Shown: positions 63,141-64,000 of the stretch, piece by piece | Layout: each line of letters starts with the position of its first letter | Position numbering within the stretch: the stretch's first letter is position 1 | DNA from: Corbicula japonica | Lineage: Eukaryota; Mollusca; Bivalvia; Venerida; Cyrenidae | NCBI GenBank assembly: GCA_038501625.1 | Contig: JAZAYU010000013.1 | Span: forward strand, 4,340,001 to 4,404,000 | Length of the DNA: 64,000 bases | Direction of reading: 5' to 3' | Notes under the pieces: model-generated | The model's input: the letters and a program-made list of their open reading frames with translations, nothing else | Told to the model about the DNA's origin: nothing | The model's database searches: none | Position numbers and translations under genes: made by a program

Positions 63141-63346
63141 CTGTAAAAATAATTTATGTCCAGTGAACAAGTTTATTGACTCGTACACATGATTCCCACA
63201 CATATTTGTAAAAAAATTTTAAGGGATTTTCTAAGACTTTCAAAAGGTATTAAAGCCAATGTTAAGAATATTAATCTGGGACCCTGCTGACATGTTTCAG
63301 TCTGAAATGATTGCTTAGCAGCAAATGAAAATATGAAAACTCTGCT
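63141..63346. other. Intron upstream of GCN1 exon 1 of this window
   Basis: No exon could be placed between exon 1 and the right edge. The next GCN1 exon (towards the N-terminus) must lie beyond 64000. Confidence 0.55.
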
Positions 63347-63352
63347 ATTATG

Positions 63353-63788
63353 CAGGCTTCGCGAAATTGCTGAAAACTTTGCCTGACATTCGGTCAGACA
63401 AACTTCCAGTTCTTGTCTGACCGAAAGAACTTTTGTCTGACCGATTTTTTTTTCGAATATATGTATACCTTTGTTATTTTTTAAATTAAAGAGACATCAT
63501 CCTTTAAAGGTTTTTTAACATTTTAATTCTCTTCTTCTCTTGGATAAAACATCAGTATATCCATATTGATGGACTCTGTCTGGAATTCAAAACATTCATC
63601 ATCAAAATCGTCAAAATATTAGAGTCTTTGTCACTCAAAATAGACAGATAGACTCTTACTCAGTTGTTATCAGTAAATAAAGGCCTGAACTGTGCTGGAC
63701 ATAAGGTCCGGAACCCTGGAAAAAATTATCGGACCGGACTGATTTTTGCCGGACATGTCCGACGGTCCGGCAACTTTCGCAAAGCCTG
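63353..63788. mobile_element. 436-bp MITE with CAGGCTTCGCGAAA termini and ATTATG target duplication
   Basis: The left end CAGGCTTCGCGAAATTGC is mirrored by GCAACTTTCGCAAAGCCTG. ATTATG flanks both ends (63347-63352, 63789-63794). Subterminal hairpins: TCGGTCAGACAA with TTGTCTGACCGA, and CGGACCGGAC with GTCCG-type repeats. Same CAGGC start and 6-bp duplication length as the element at 5737-6360. Confidence 0.87.
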
Positions 63789-64000
63789 ATTATGGAGACT
63801 TGAAACCACATGAAAGATGCAATAGAATAAATTTATTTAGTTCCTTAATCATGTATGCCCTATACAGATGTAAATTTGACCTTTCTTTCAAGCTATTACT
63901 TTGCAATGGACTATTTGAAGTCATTTTTAAGGTTTGAACAACAGTTTGCAGAAAATAATGACTTTTCCAGGCCTTGAGCTCATTTTCACAATTCAAGGAA

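Overview
This is a stretch of animal (metazoan) nuclear genome, most likely from a bivalve mollusc. The base composition is AT-rich, and GT-AG introns are long. There is an intronless Mab-21/cGAS-like gene of a type expanded in bivalves. The introns are full of palindromic MITEs, a V-SINE-like element, and tandem-core repeat elements resembling the bivalve 'pearl' and Helentron/HINE families. The organism call is inference, because no rRNA or mitochondrial marker is present.

The main gene is GCN1, the ribosome-bound HEAT-repeat activator of the kinase GCN2, on the minus strand. I place 33 consecutive coding exons between 63140 (5' side) and 3296 (3' side). They total 5842 bp, about 1947 codons, and all exon phases join without a frame break. 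The N-terminal few hundred residues lie to the right of the window. The last ~330 residues (by comparison with human GCN1) must lie to the left of position 3296, probably beyond position 1.

Two other genes lie in the opposite orientation. At 19902-21986 a single-exon 694-codon gene encodes a Mab-21/cGAS-like nucleotidyltransferase with a TPR-like tail; it sits inside the GCN1 intron between exons 19 and 20. At 129-2290 there is a broken copy of a KIAA1958/Crypton-type tyrosine-recombinase gene, with frameshifts and an in-frame TGA. It still has splice sites, an intact last exon and a polyadenylation signal.

Layout: 1-2290 recombinase pseudogene; 2291-19075 GCN1 exons 33-20 with small palindromic MITEs; 19076-23888 intron with the nested cGAS-like gene; 24004-29251 intron with a ~4.6-kb inverted-repeat structure enclosing a tandem array; 29252-37578 exons 18-11, including a tandemly repeated splice-donor region after exon 14; 37579-55177 two giant introns made almost wholly of nested repeats, including three G/T-rich low-complexity blocks; 55178-64000 exons 9-1 with more MITEs.

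The most notable structural result is that at least seven repeat elements with unrelated cores share one end architecture: ACAAG/ACTAG start, short hairpin, subterminal inverted repeat, tandem core, matching inverted repeat, A/T-rich end. They are inserted into one another up to three levels deep. Long reading frames in the G/T-rich blocks (37.9-38.7, 46.4-47.8 and 48.2-49.2 kb) are low-complexity artefacts, not genes.
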